A DNA stretch of 64,000 nt from Orobanche coerulescens (Eukaryota; Streptophyta; Magnoliopsida; Lamiales; Orobanchaceae). The stretch's first letter is position 1. Every line of letters starts with the position of its first letter. Positions 33,629-45,149 of the stretch are shown here, piece after piece. The position numbers and the translations under genes are program-made. The notes below the pieces were generated by a model that saw only the letters and a list, made by a program, of their open reading frames with translations, had not been told where the DNA came from and made no database searches. The stretch spans positions 34,744,001 through 34,808,000 of the forward strand of contig CM065818.1 in the NCBI GenBank assembly GCA_033398695.1, given 5' to 3'.

Positions 33629-36600
33629 TGTAATATCCGCAATTTCGATTTTCGGCAAATTCCTTTTGGTCGGAGTCCGTTTTGACGACTTCGCTCATGA
33701 CCGTTTCGTCATTACGAGAATGATTAATTCTACACTTTTGACATCCGAGTTCGTTTCGGTGTCGTTTTGTTGAGTTCCGTGCTTTTTAGCGACTTTTCGC
33801 GCTTGAGTTCGATTCTTGCGAATCTCGTTCAAGCTTCATTGTTTGAGTTTCCGATAAGTCCGTTTAACTTTGTTAGACGTGTTGTGAACTTCGGTTTGGT
33901 TATTCGATCACGTATCGTGATTTCCGGGCGTTTTGGGCCATTTTGTAATTTCTTGAAAGTTACGGGTATCCGTATCTGTAATTGTTGTCTCGACCCGTTT
34001 CTTGATCACGTATGACTAAATATGGTATTACGTTTTCATTTCGAGTCGTTTATGTCGTCCGTGAACTTTTCGTCGTGTTCGTTCCGTGCGTTTTCGGAAA
34101 TCGGGTCGTCGAGCCACGGCAGTTGCGGATCGCCGGACGGTGGCGGGGCCGGACGATTTCGGGCACCGGCCGGACGGTGCGCGAGATCCGGCGTAAGCGC
34201 ACGCCTTCTGGCCGGAAAGGCTGCGCGCGCTAACAGCAGTGTAGCGCACTTCTGCCGGCTGCTAACGCCCTTCTCGGGCACAGGCGGTGGGGTTTCGAGT
34301 TACGGACTCGGTCGAGATCGGCGAGTAGCGCACGCTACGCGGCGTAGCGCGCGCTAGTCGGCGGCGTAGCGCCGCTGTCGGCCGGCTAGCGTCGTTACTG
34401 GCCGGGCGATTCGATCCGGTGGCTCTGGGCCAGTCGGCTAGCGCGCGAGCCGGCCGTAGCGCACGCTAGCGGGAGTCGGGAGACGAGTCATGTTCGGCAG
34501 AATTTGGTCGGTGGTGCCGGGTCGTGTGGGCCCTGGCCGAGGGTACTCGGCCGATACCGGCCGATAGCGCACGCTAGTCCGGGAAGGCTAGCGCACGCTA
34601 GTCTGGCCCACTATAAATATGGCTGAGCAGTCACATTTCACTTCGTTTTTCACTTCTTTCCTTCTCCGTCCGCGAGTGGCGATTCATGGGTGACGAAGCC
34701 ATGTTGTTTAACAACAAATCCATGAAGTCCTTGAGTTCATAACATCAATCGATCGTCCGTTATCAACCTTTGATCCAGCGAATCAAGGTAATCTTCCTTA
34801 GAACCCTAATTTCGTGAATTTGGGGATTTTTGCATTTTTGTCCGATTCGTTCCGTGTTGTTGATTAATTCATGATGGGTATGATTAATCTTAATAGTATT
34901 CTTGTGTTTAACATCATTTAATCCATTGTTCTTCGTCGAATCGAAGTATAATTCTTGATTTCCTTCGAATTGACTTTTTGGGGTATTTGTCCCCGATCTC
35001 GTTTTTCATCCGTTTTCAATGGATCGATTATGGTTAAATGATGTTGTTAAACATATTCTATGGATTGTATATCCATATTTCAACTTGGAATTCCGTTTTC
35101 GGGTTTTGACGGAACGAATCGTGTTCTTGGCCGTTTTGGGGGAAATCCGTGAACTTTCGTCATTCGTTCTTTGAATTCAACGGCTTTGAGTCGTGTTATG
35201 GAATTCATTTCATTGTTATTATTTGTCCTTCGTAGTTTATGAACGTGAGTTGGCGTTCGGTGGAGTCGGCGGGTTCGTAGTCGGTTCGGGCCAACCTACT
35301 TCGGTCGATTCTCCGCGTTGTTCTTATTCGAGGCAAGTACCTTGCCCATACTTTTCTCGTTTTATGGATATGATGATCGGTGGTCGTATTGATGTGTTCG
35401 TTTAGTTATTTGAAATGAAGTTTCAAAAGGATTTCGGTTTGGCCTCGTTAAAGGCTTTCTTTCAAATGACGCGTGTGTTTTGTGAACGGTGTTTTGAGAA
35501 TTTATTATGATTTGATTATTTTGAACGTTGAAGGATTTGATGATGATACTCCTATTGTTTAAAGTTATGGAATCGTGTATTCCGTATTTAATCTTGTTAT
35601 TGTGTTTTGAAGAGTTTGATAATGGTGTCGAGTTAATGGCCATCTCTAGTAAGTATTCTTAATGAACTTACATTCTTAGCATGTTAGTTTTGCATGAGTA
35701 ACGTGTGTGTGTGTATGCTCACTACGGGTTAGATCCGACGGGGTCTCGGTAGGGGTCCACGGAGGTGTGGATCGACGAGCTTTGCTTTTAACCACTACGG
35801 GTTAGATCCGACGGGGTCTCGGTAGGGGTCCACGGAGGTGTGGATCGACGGTTAATTGTGGTGCATTTTGCAAATGTGATTTGATATTGGCATTTCCGGA
35901 AATGAGTACTTTTGAACGGTTTTCATGATTGCATGCATTGACTAAGTGTGTAAGAGGTAAGTGTTCGTTTGGCTTACTTGGCTAGGATGGCACTGGAGTA
36001 TTTTCTTGTTTGTTTTAAATCCTTTATTTGTGGATTTTGATGTTGGGAGACGAACCTTGTGGTCGTTCTTGTGTACTGTGAGTTGCTGAGATTTGGGGCT
36101 AAAATCCCAATGGTTTTGTAAAAGTCGTTTTACGGATTTGGTGCTAAAATCCCAACGGTTTGGTTAATGTCATTTTTCAGAAAGTAAACTTTGGGGCGGT
36201 GACCCCTTTGTCTTTTGGATTTTGAAAAGTAGGATTTGATAATCCTAAATTGTTTTCTATTAAAACTCTCGATGGCGTTCTAAACCGTTTTATAAATTAT
36301 TTCCATTGATTTATGATATTCCGATTTTGAAAGGTTTTTTCAAACTCTTGCCTCGGGAAGTACTCTTCGTTTTGTTTGGATCTTGAGAATTCCTGGTTAT
36401 TGTTATTCGTGGAATGTGAATTGTATGGCTCGTATTTGCACTTTGTATTTTCACTAGCAAAACAGTGGAGTTTTGCTAACCCCCGAGTATTCGGGGGGTG
36501 GATGTCTATTTTTGCATTCAGGTTTTGGAGCATGACACAGGGTCGGCACGAAGGATGATGAAAGATGAACGATACTAATCACACGAGGATCCGTTGATGT

Positions 36601-36854
36601 CGTATTGGTCTAGTTGTATTTTATTTTCCGCTGCTATATTGTTCCCGTTGTACGAGTGTGGTTGTATTTTGTCCCCTGTGTGGGCATGAGTTGTATTTGA
36701 GTTGTATGTATTTGTGGAAAGACCAAATCGGTCTACTGAGTCATTGTAGCCTTGAAGGCATTGTCGAGATGTTAAATGTTGTTACCAGCCTGGTAGATCC
36801 TCGAGGAGAGGGTCTACGGCGTGTAATATCCCTGAGTGGATTGGGGGTGTTACA
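33629..36854 (+). repeat. A3 3' LTR (3226 bp, intact)
   Basis: This is the complete copy of the A3 LTR, with a CGCACG array at about 34190-34600, TATA box at 34612, the 73-bp-period repeat at about 35719-35855, and the paired hairpin module at 36455-36497. Confidence 0.92.
34190..34600. promoter_or_regulatory. CG-N2-CG palindrome array, core CGCACG, in A3 3' LTR
   Basis: At least seven copies of TAGCGCACGCTA or one-base variants lie here, the last ending about ten bases before TATAAATA at 34612. Confidence 0.8.
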
Positions 36855-37078
36855 AAACCGACAACAATTCACAGGGCCAGAGCCCAACATCACGTGTCCT
36901 CGACGGACATAAAAATCAACAAAACATAGTCGCACACGCGCATCGCCTAGGACCGGGACGAAACCACAAATCCCACTCGAAGGATCCTCCCGAGCTGGCT
37001 AGCGAAACAATATCACACACATCTCACGGTTGGATCAATCGCTTGTTGCATCCTGGCCACATGATCGCATGCCATGTG

Positions 37079-37778
37079 TAGACCCGGCAAAATAGGCCCA
37101 GGCCCGCGGGCCGGGCCAGCCCGCCCGTTTTTGGGCGGGCATTGGGCTGCATATTATTAGCCCAAAAAAACCCGGGCCTTTTTGGCCCGGCCCAGATTTG
37201 GCCCGCCCATAGAGGCCCGGCCCGCGGGCGGCCCGCCCGGCCCAGTTTTTTTTTTTTTTTAAATTTATGTTACGTGTAATTATAATATTTAATTTTTTTT
37301 CCTTGTTTGTTAGATTATAATATATCTATATGTTAATTATTGATGTAATTTTATTTTTTTTGGGACTTTGTGATTATTTGTAGTATCTCATATCAATAAT
37401 AATATTATTTTATGATTTTATAAGAAATTAGTAGTGATAAATGATATGATGATCAAATAAAAATATTTGTATATTTGTCTTTTGATTATGGTAGTGTAGT
37501 AAATAATGTAATTATCAAATAAAAATAATTGTATATTTATTTATCCGATTGTGATAGTATAGTGAATAATATAATAATTAAGGATCGAAAAATATTTGTA
37601 TATTTATTTAGAATTAATATTTCAAAAAAAAAAAAGTCGAGGCTCATGTCGGGCCGAGCCTGCGCCACGGGCCTAATAATTTTGGCCAGAAAAAGCGGGC
37701 CTTTTGGCCCGGCCCAAAAAGGCCCGCCCGTTTTATGCCCGGCCCGTTTGGGCCGGGCCCGCCCGTTTGCCAGGTCTA
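37079..37778. mobile_element. HAT2: 700-bp non-autonomous hAT element in the A2 3' LTR
   Basis: It has perfect 8-bp duplications GCCATGTG (37071-37078, 37779-37786) and inverted ends TAGACCCGGCAAAAT / complement TAGACCTGGCAAACG. The paired LTR shows the empty site with one GCCATGTG near 43317. Subterminal regions on both sides are packed with GGCCCGGCCC/GGGCCGGGCC motifs; the centre is AT-rich with a ~70-bp imperfect repeat. It has no ORF, so it depends on a transposase in trans. Its ends differ from those of HAT1. Confidence 0.93.
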
Positions 37779-38814
37779 GCCATGTGCCAGGTCAATCACT
37801 TGTTGCATCCTGACCACATGATCACGTGCCATGTGTCACTGTAGACCTTCAACCATATCCACACATTCACACAAATAACATATCACATCAATAATATCCA
37901 AGTAATTCACTCAATGGCAACAAACACAATACACGACGCAATGGTCAAATTACAACGCACCAATAAGAGATAATATATATACATATATATTATCAAAGCA
38001 CAACGACAACACCAAGTGTATTCACAGTAATTCACGTAACCATCCACGAACACAATGTCCACAAAATACGCGCGTTTTGAAAGAGGGCATTTAACAAGGC
38101 TAACCGAATCTATGAAAGTGAGATTCAAACGATCAAATAAACACAAGGAGACGATCACTAATTATCATATTCATAAAACAAGAATTGTATGGACAAGGTA
38201 CTTGCCTCAAAATCGGCACGCAAGTATCCCGACGAACACGGCTCAACCGGAAAGCTTCGAAACACCCGATGCTATCGAAAAGGAAGACGACAACGAACGG
38301 AAGGGTTCAACTCGGTTTCTTCGCAAGAAACTCGACCCTAACAACATATAATTAATAAATCAACGATCACACGAGGAAGAATAATTGTAGAACGTCCGAA
38401 AACCCCTCTAAGACATTCTACCGGACACCTTCAAGGCGTCGATCAAGAACTCGACCAAAACAACGAATCGATACGATCCAACCATGGAATAACAAGGGAA
38501 ATGATATAATACATCTAAATAATCAACAATCCATCAATAATCTAAGTTATTACGGCTCAAACGGACGAAATCCAACAAAAACCCCAATTTCCCCAAAACT
38601 AGATTATCAAGAAATCTAACCTTGATTCGGAAGATCGGAGGAGGTTATGGGATGATTGATTGATGTTAGAAACTCAAGAACTTCGTGGATTGATAGATAA
38701 ACAACATCTAATCACGTACTCCAAGCCCCAGCCTCGGAAGGAAATGAGAGGGATGAGAAAAATGGGTGTAAACCCGTATGCTCGATCATATATATACTGC
38801 CCAGCATTATGCCG

Positions 38815-39030
38815 ACCACTTACGGCCGTAACCGGCAGACCTTACGGCCGTAACCGGCATTCGTCAAAATCTGCCCAGCGCTTGCCGATCGTTTACGGCC
38901 GTAACCGACAGGGCCTTACGGCCGTAACTCGGCACTTACGGCCGTGCCGTGAGTCCTACTGGCCAGAACGGCATTCGTCCGGAACCTGCCTAGCACCTTA
39001 CGGCCGTATCCGGCACCTTACGGCCGTAAC
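38815..39030. promoter_or_regulatory. CG-N2-CG palindrome array, core CGGCCG, in A2 3' LTR
   Basis: This is the second LTR copy of the TTACGGCCGTAA array; the TATA box is at 38787-38798 on the minus strand. Confidence 0.85.
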
Positions 39031-39576
39031 TCGGCCAGTGCCGGACTGGGCCCAACCTGCCCGGCCATGACTCGGCCGGGACCAACTCCGACGGCCCGGA
39101 CGACCTCGAAACCCAAACCTGAATACGAAACGAAGATACGGTTACGAAGTACTCGCAAAGACGAATTCGAGCACTAAGAGAACACACGATTCCGACCACC
39201 CGAAGGCTCGAAATTCGACAACGGAAAGTAATTACCCCAAACTTTGGGAAATTACGAAAATGGCCCAAAACGTCCGAAATACACGATACACGATCGAAAT
39301 ACCAAGACGAAGCTCGCAACATGAATAATAACATTAAATGAACTTACGAGAAACTCGAAACAACAGTTTCGGACGAGATTCGCAAGAATCGAACTCAAGT
39401 GCGGAAAAGTCGCAAAAAAGCGCGGAACTCCACAAAACGACACCGAAACGACCTCGGATGACAAAAAGTGCAGAACTAAATACTCTCAGAATGACGAAAT
39501 GGTCACGAGCGAGTCGTCAAAACGGACTCCAGCTGAAAAAGAAATTTACCGAAAATCGAAAATTGCGGATATTACA

Positions 39577-39961
39577 TTCTACCCTCCTTAAAAGAAGTTT
39601 CGTCCTGAAACTTAAAATAAGTAGGGAGGAGCAACATCCCGCCAAGAAAACTCAACGAGATACACAAGAAATGCATAACTTTCATCCATCGGCGAAACGT
39701 TACAAGCAACGCAAAGGAATATACGGCGTGAAAACGCGCTCCACGACGACCAACACAACGCCACCGGTAAAAACATAATAAAACCAACAAGTGACAAGCG
39801 TCACCAAACAGATAATATTATCAAGTCAATTATCCGAACATTCACAAAACACAAAGTACCTATTACAAGGAAACACGCACAGTCGAGAAAACAGAAAGTA
39901 AACACAAACGATCCACAAGGGCAATCATAAACGATTCGGACTACGCCGAAATCCTCAAAAC
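39577..39961 (-). other. A2 region between gag and 3' LTR
   Basis: About 385 bases contain no gene and end in the polypurine tract beside the LTR. The segment is homologous to 2974-3365 in A1. No protease, RT or integrase is present between gag and the LTR. Confidence 0.75.
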
Positions 39962-40976
39962 CACACTAGGCATCTCCGTGTCCTTTCGGAGCAGAGATGC
40001 AACCTCGATCCCCAAATCTCTCAGCTACCGTCTCGCAATGTACGGCTCGGTGACCCACCTGGCCACACTCGAAACAGCTGACTAACGGTGAACGACAATT
40101 CTTCGCAGTATGGCCTGCTCGACAACAGTTATAACATATCTTCGAACTGCTCACATTACTCACTGCAGGGGTACTACTCCTCTGATCACGCGATCTAGGA
40201 ACCATCTTGGGATGACGAAACGAAGTCCCAACCTCAAGGGGCCTACTCATCTGATTTCCTGAAAAGTTCCCAGCGGTTTTCTGTTTCTTCGAGTCAGACA
40301 TACTCTCGGTCGATAATCTGGATAGCTCATAGGCTAAGGATCTATTCTGATAATCTCTGATGGAAGTACAAGCGAGACTGCCATGTCTTGTGAATCTCCA
40401 CTTCATCCGCCTACTAAAATGACAGATCTTGTCCTCCTCTGTCCTTACTTGATTACGCACATAGTCGAGCCGTTTGTTAAAATCAATAATAGCTTGAGGC
40501 AATGGTACATCCTGCGGTTTCGCGAAAGAATTCATTAATCTTGATTTACGATCGGCTCGGACAAAACTCATCTCTCATGAATCTACGGAACTCGCCCATG
40601 TGACAACACGATCTTGAGGCTTAACGGCCTCCCACCGGCTAGCGGCATCTTTGTCGAAAGATCTTGAGCTACCGGGACCTTACGTTCTTACGGACAATCA
40701 ACTATCTCGAATATCTTTTCCAACTGGAAAAGCCAACCATCCGGCTAAAGCATCTGCGGCACCCGGTAAACGAGGGGATTCATACGAACCACTTCTGAAG
40801 CCACCGATTTGCACCGGTGTGTTGGGTCACATCGTAACATTGAAGCTGCTGAGTCAACGAGTCATGCAATGCGGCTACTGCGTAAAATAGTAGCGACAAA
40901 TACCGATATCATCACCGGCAGCATGATCTCGACCACGCGTCCGATCGCCACGACCACGACCTCGGCCCCTCGGCAT
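39962..40976 (-). pseudogene. A2 gag
   Basis: The reading begins at 40976 with MPRGRGRGRGDRTRGRD, a basic N-terminus like that of chromovirus gags. Frames are broken between about 40570 and 40930. The 201-codon ORF 40571-39966 carries the gag core (PLPQAIIDFNKRLDYVR, ICHFSRRMKWRFTRHGSLACTS, NRSLAYELSRLSTE), a linker and two CCHC knuckles (CYNC...H...C, CFECGQVGHRAVHC). It ends KGHGDA with a stop at 39968. This product would coat RNA; no enzyme follows. It is homologous to the A1 fragment at 2745-2973. Confidence 0.85.
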
Positions 40977-42408
40977 ACTGAATAAGTAACCACTCAGCAC
41001 AACAGAAAATCATAACACATAACACATACAACGATTACCATCGTAAGGCAACACACACATGAATATCACAGCAACGACGGCATTGTTCGGCGACATCAAC
41101 GACTCGAACGATGACCAGTGCACAATTACAAAACATCACGAAACAACCACGTATGTACACAATCATACAAACTCCAGTTCCAATAGCTCGCACAAGTGCG
41201 ATAACACACAAATCATCACAAAGCGACAACATTCAATACCAACATCTCACCTCTCACAGAGGGCCAATCACAACAAATGCGTGGCAAACGACTCAACATT
41301 CACGCCACCAATTCCATCATACTCGGGAGCTAACATTCTAACGACAATGTGAATATCATACATACATTCCTGGACTGCAAACAGGAATGATAGGTTTTAA
41401 AAACGAAAACCACCTTTGAAAAAGAAAGATTCTGGAAACACTAGTTGATCTTGAGTATCACCTTTCAAAAAGTAGTACAAACACCATTATCGAGACTTTG
41501 AAAATCATCTTGCGTTTGAACAAAAATGAGGACACTTTCCTTTTAATGAAAAACTTTCAGAATATTCGACCCTCGGGTCTAAGTAAAAGTGTTTCTAAAA
41601 CATTGAAAATATCTCAAAACATTTTGGTCCTCGAGGTAGAAGAATTTTGAAACATATTATGGCACCTTGGATGTACCACGAGAAAATAATTCATTTTAAA
41701 AGTACGTCTCGAAATTTATTTTCTAAGATACTCAAGGTTTTTAAAGATAATTCAATGGGCTAGAATGCCCAAAAATTTCAGGTAATTACACGGAACATTG
41801 TAGCGCCGTGGGTCCCGCGCCGGAATCCACCAGGATAAAACCATTTACAAAAACACCAAAAAGGCCGATGACGGTAATATTTCAAAAACTCACGAAAGAC
41901 ATTTACCAAAATACTAAATACCGTCATAAGAATTTCGCCAAAATGATCAAGGCCATAATGCCAAAAACTCGGTTAAGGAAATCAGTTTTTGAAATAAAAC
42001 TCATTCGGTAAAATACCGAAAGCTATTACAAAAGAACTCACGCAGCGGATAAAAGAAACACAGTCCAACATGCACAATCCAGCAACACTACTCCTCATAT
42101 GAACGAAATATGAGAGTCAAATAACCACATATCACGAAATCAAAATCCACAGAAGGATTCTATCACTTAACGTATAATCATACAAGTAACTCGCATCAGA
42201 CGAGGCACAATCACAAAGAAGGGAGGCTTACATCCACAGGTCGCACGAAGATGATGATGATCACCCCACGATACTAATCACGACCAACAAACTCAGAAGA
42301 CGCGTCGCGACACGACTCAGTCAGATAAAATCCGACGAAACAAGACTCAAACAACACGACTTGACCCGACAGCCTAGGTTTCCACAACCTAAGCTCCGAT
42401 ACCATTTA
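40977..42408 (-). other. A2 leader with primer-binding site
   Basis: There is no supportable gene. The complement of 42388-42404 reads TGGTATCGGAGCTTAGG, an initiator-Met tRNA type primer site, four bases from the 5' LTR. Bases 41797 to about 42050 (TGTAGCGCCGTGGGTCC...) look like a fragment of another gypsy LTR. The remainder is AT-rich and is partly shared with the A3 interior (31900-32330). Confidence 0.65.
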
Positions 42409-45144
42409 TGTAACACCCCCAATCCGCTCAGGGATATTACACGCCGTAGATCCTTTCCTCAAGGATCTACCAGGCTGGTAACAACATTGAACAACTCAAT
42501 AATGCCTTTAAGGCTAAAACGACTCAGTAGACCGACTTGGTCTTTCAATAAAAATATACAACTCAATTATAATTCATGCCCACGCAGGGGTCAAAATACA
42601 ACAACTCCCGTACAATGGGAAAGAATACTGCAGTGGAAATAAAATACAACTAAACCAATGACATCATACGTATCTTCGTGTGATTAGTATCGTTCATCTT
42701 TCATCATCCTTCATGCCGACCCTGTGCTATGCTCCAAAACCTGAATGCAAAAACAGACATCCACCCCCCGAATACTCGGGGGTTAGCAAAACTCCACTGT
42801 TTTGCTAGTGCAAGTACAAGTGCAAAAATACGAGCCATACAATACAAGTTCCAAGAACAATAATAATCAGGAATCCTCAAAGATTCAAATACAACTAAAC
42901 AAACACTTCCCGAGGCAAGAGTTTGGGTAAAACGTTCTAAAACCAAAAGATCACAATCCAGGAGAAAACAATTTACAAAATGGTTTAATAAGCCATCGGG
43001 AGTTTTAGTAGAAAATAATTTAGGATTATCAAATCCTACTCTTTCCAAAATCAACAGGGGTCACAGCCCAAAGGTTTTGTTTTCGCAAATAGAAAACTGA
43101 CAACAATTCACAGGGCCAGAGCCCAACATCACGTGTCCTCGACGGACATAAAAATCAACAAAACATAGTCGCACACGCGCATCGCCTAGGACCGGGACGA
43201 AGCCACAAATCCCACTCGAGGCCTCGAAGGACCCTCCCGAGCTGGCTAGCGAAACAATATCACACACATCTCACGGTTGGATCAATCGCTTGTTGCATCC
43301 TGGCCACATGATCGCATGCCATGTGCCACCGTAGATTATCTCAGGCTCTCACGGTTGGATCAATCACTTGTTGCATCCTGACCACATGATCACGTGCCAT
43401 GTGTCACCGTAGACCTTCAACCATATCCACACATTCACACAAATAACATATCACATCAATAATATCCAAGTAATTCACTCAATGGCAACAAACACAATAC
43501 ACGACGCAATGGTCAAATTACAACGCACCAATAAGAGATAATATATATACGTATATATTATCAAAGCACAACGACAACACCAAGTGTATTCACAGTCATT
43601 CACGTAACCATCCACGAACACAATGTCCATAAAATACGCGCGTTTTGAAAGAGGGCATTTAACAAGGCTAACCGAATCTATGAAAGTGAGATTCAAACGA
43701 TCAAATAAACACAAGGAGACGATCACTAATTATCATATTCATAAAACAAGAATTGTATGGACAAGGTACTTGCCTCAAAATTGGCACGCAAGTATCCCGA
43801 CGAACACGGCTCAACCGGAAAGCTTCGAAACACCCGATGCTATCGAAAAGGAAGACGACAACGAACGGAAGGGTTCAACTCGGTTTCTTCACAAGAAACT
43901 CGACCCTAACAACATATAATTAATAAATCAACGATCACACGAGGAAGAATAATCGTAGAACGTCCGAAAACCCCTCTAAGACATTCTACCGGACACCTTC
44001 AAGGCGTCGATCAAGAACTCGATCAAAACAACGAATCGATACGATCCAACCATGGAATAACAAGGGAAATGATATAATACATCTAAATAATCAACAATCC
44101 ATCAATAATCTAAGTTATTACGGCTCAAACGGACGAAATCCAACAAAAACCCCAATTTCCCCAAAACTAGATTATCAAGAAATCTAACCTTGATTCGGAA
44201 GATCGGAGGAGGTTATGGGATGATTGATTGATGCTAGAAACTCAAGAACTTCGTGGATTGATAGATAAACAACATCTAATCACGTACTCCAAGCCCCAGC
44301 CTCGGAAGGAAATGAGAGGGATGAGAAAAATGGGTGTAAACCCGTCTGCTCGATCATATATATACTGCCCAGCATTCTGCCGACCACTTACGGCCTTAAC
44401 CGGCAGACCTTACGGACGTAACCGGCATTCGTCAAAATCTGCCCAGCGCTTGCCGATCGTTTACGGCCGTAACCGACAGGGCCTTACGGCCGTAACTCTA
44501 AGACTTACGGCCGTGCACCGCAGTCCTTACGGCCAGAATCGGCATTCGTCCGAACTCGCTAGCACCTTACGGCCGTATCCGGCACCTTACGGCCGTAACT
44601 CGGCCAGTGCCGGACTGGGCCCAACCTGCCCGGCCATGACTCGGCCGGGACCAACTCCGACGGCCCGGACGACCTCGAAACCCAAACCTGAATACGAAAC
44701 GAAGATACGGTTACGAAGTACTCGCAAAGACGAATTCGAGCACTAAGAGAACACACGATTCCGACCACCCGAAGGCTCGAAATTCGACAACGGAAAGTAA
44801 TTACCCCAAACTTTGGGTAATTACGAAAATAGCCCAAAACGTCCGAAATACACGATACACGATCGAAATACCAATCCGAAGCTCGCAACATGAATAATAA
44901 CATTAAATGAACTTACGAGAAACTCGAAACAACAGTTTCGGACGAGATTCGCAAGAATCGAACTCAAGTGCGGAAAAGTCGCAAAAAAGCACAGAACTCC
45001 ACAAAACGACACCGAAACGAACTCGGATGACAAAAAGTGCAGAACTAAATACTCTCAGAATGACGAAACGGTCACGAGCGAGTCGTCAAAACGGACTCCA
45101 GCCAAAAAAAAATTTACCGAAAATCGAAAATTGCGGATATTACA
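42409..45144 (-). repeat. A2 5' LTR (2736 bp, intact)
   Basis: It runs on the plus strand from TGTAACACCCCCAATCC to AATTGCGGATATTACA. It is the reference copy showing empty sites for A3 (AAACTGACAAC near 43095) and HAT2 (one GCCATGTG near 43317). Its U3 has a TTACGGCCGTAA array at about 44390-44605 and a TATA box at 44356-44367. The paired hairpin module lies at 42770-42807. Confidence 0.9.
44390..44605. promoter_or_regulatory. CG-N2-CG palindrome array, core CGGCCG, in A2 5' LTR
   Basis: About eight copies of TTACGGCCGTAA or close variants lie here, ending roughly 25 bases from the TATATATA box (44356-44367, minus strand). The same array in the other LTR is at 38815-39030. The palindrome differs from those in A1 (CGTACG) and A3 (CGCACG), although the flanking LTR sequence is homologous. 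Confidence 0.85.
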
Positions 45145-45149
45145 ACCGT

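Larger units (their letters stand above)
19625..36854 (+). mobile_element. A3: A-family LTR element inserted in the A2 3' LTR
   Basis: It starts TGTAATATCCGC and ends GGGGGTGTTACA, with perfect duplication AAACC (19620-19624, 36855-36859); the matching empty site is in the other A2 LTR. LTRs are about 3.2 kb (19625-31275 with D1 inside, 33629-36854). The interior (31276-33628) has a primer site and polypurine tract but no gag or pol. A close relative of A2 thus landed inside A2, in the opposite orientation. Confidence 0.92.
18959..39576 (-). repeat. A2 3' LTR, split by A3 and HAT2
   Basis: Pieces 18959-19619, 36855-37078 and 37779-39576 together align with the intact LTR at 42409-45144. Differences from the intact copy include loss of a short segment near 19086 (the CTTGGTCTTTCAATAAAAATA stretch), a ~30-bp deletion just right of HAT2, and scattered substitutions. 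The end at 39576 is followed by the polypurine tract (complement of ATTCTACCCTCCTTAAA). Confidence 0.88.
18959..45144 (-). mobile_element. A2: gag-only LTR retrotransposon with 2.7-kb LTRs, inserted in HAT1
   Basis: It is bounded by TG...CA on both sides and by a perfect 5-bp duplication ACCGT (18954-18958, 45145-45149) of the transposase gene. The 5' LTR is at the right (42409-45144), the 3' LTR at the left (18959-39576, opened by A3 and HAT2). The internal region (39577-42408) has a primer site, a gag and nothing resembling pol. Without nested elements the insertion would be about 8.2 kb. It is probably moved in trans by an autonomous relative not present here. Confidence 0.92.
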
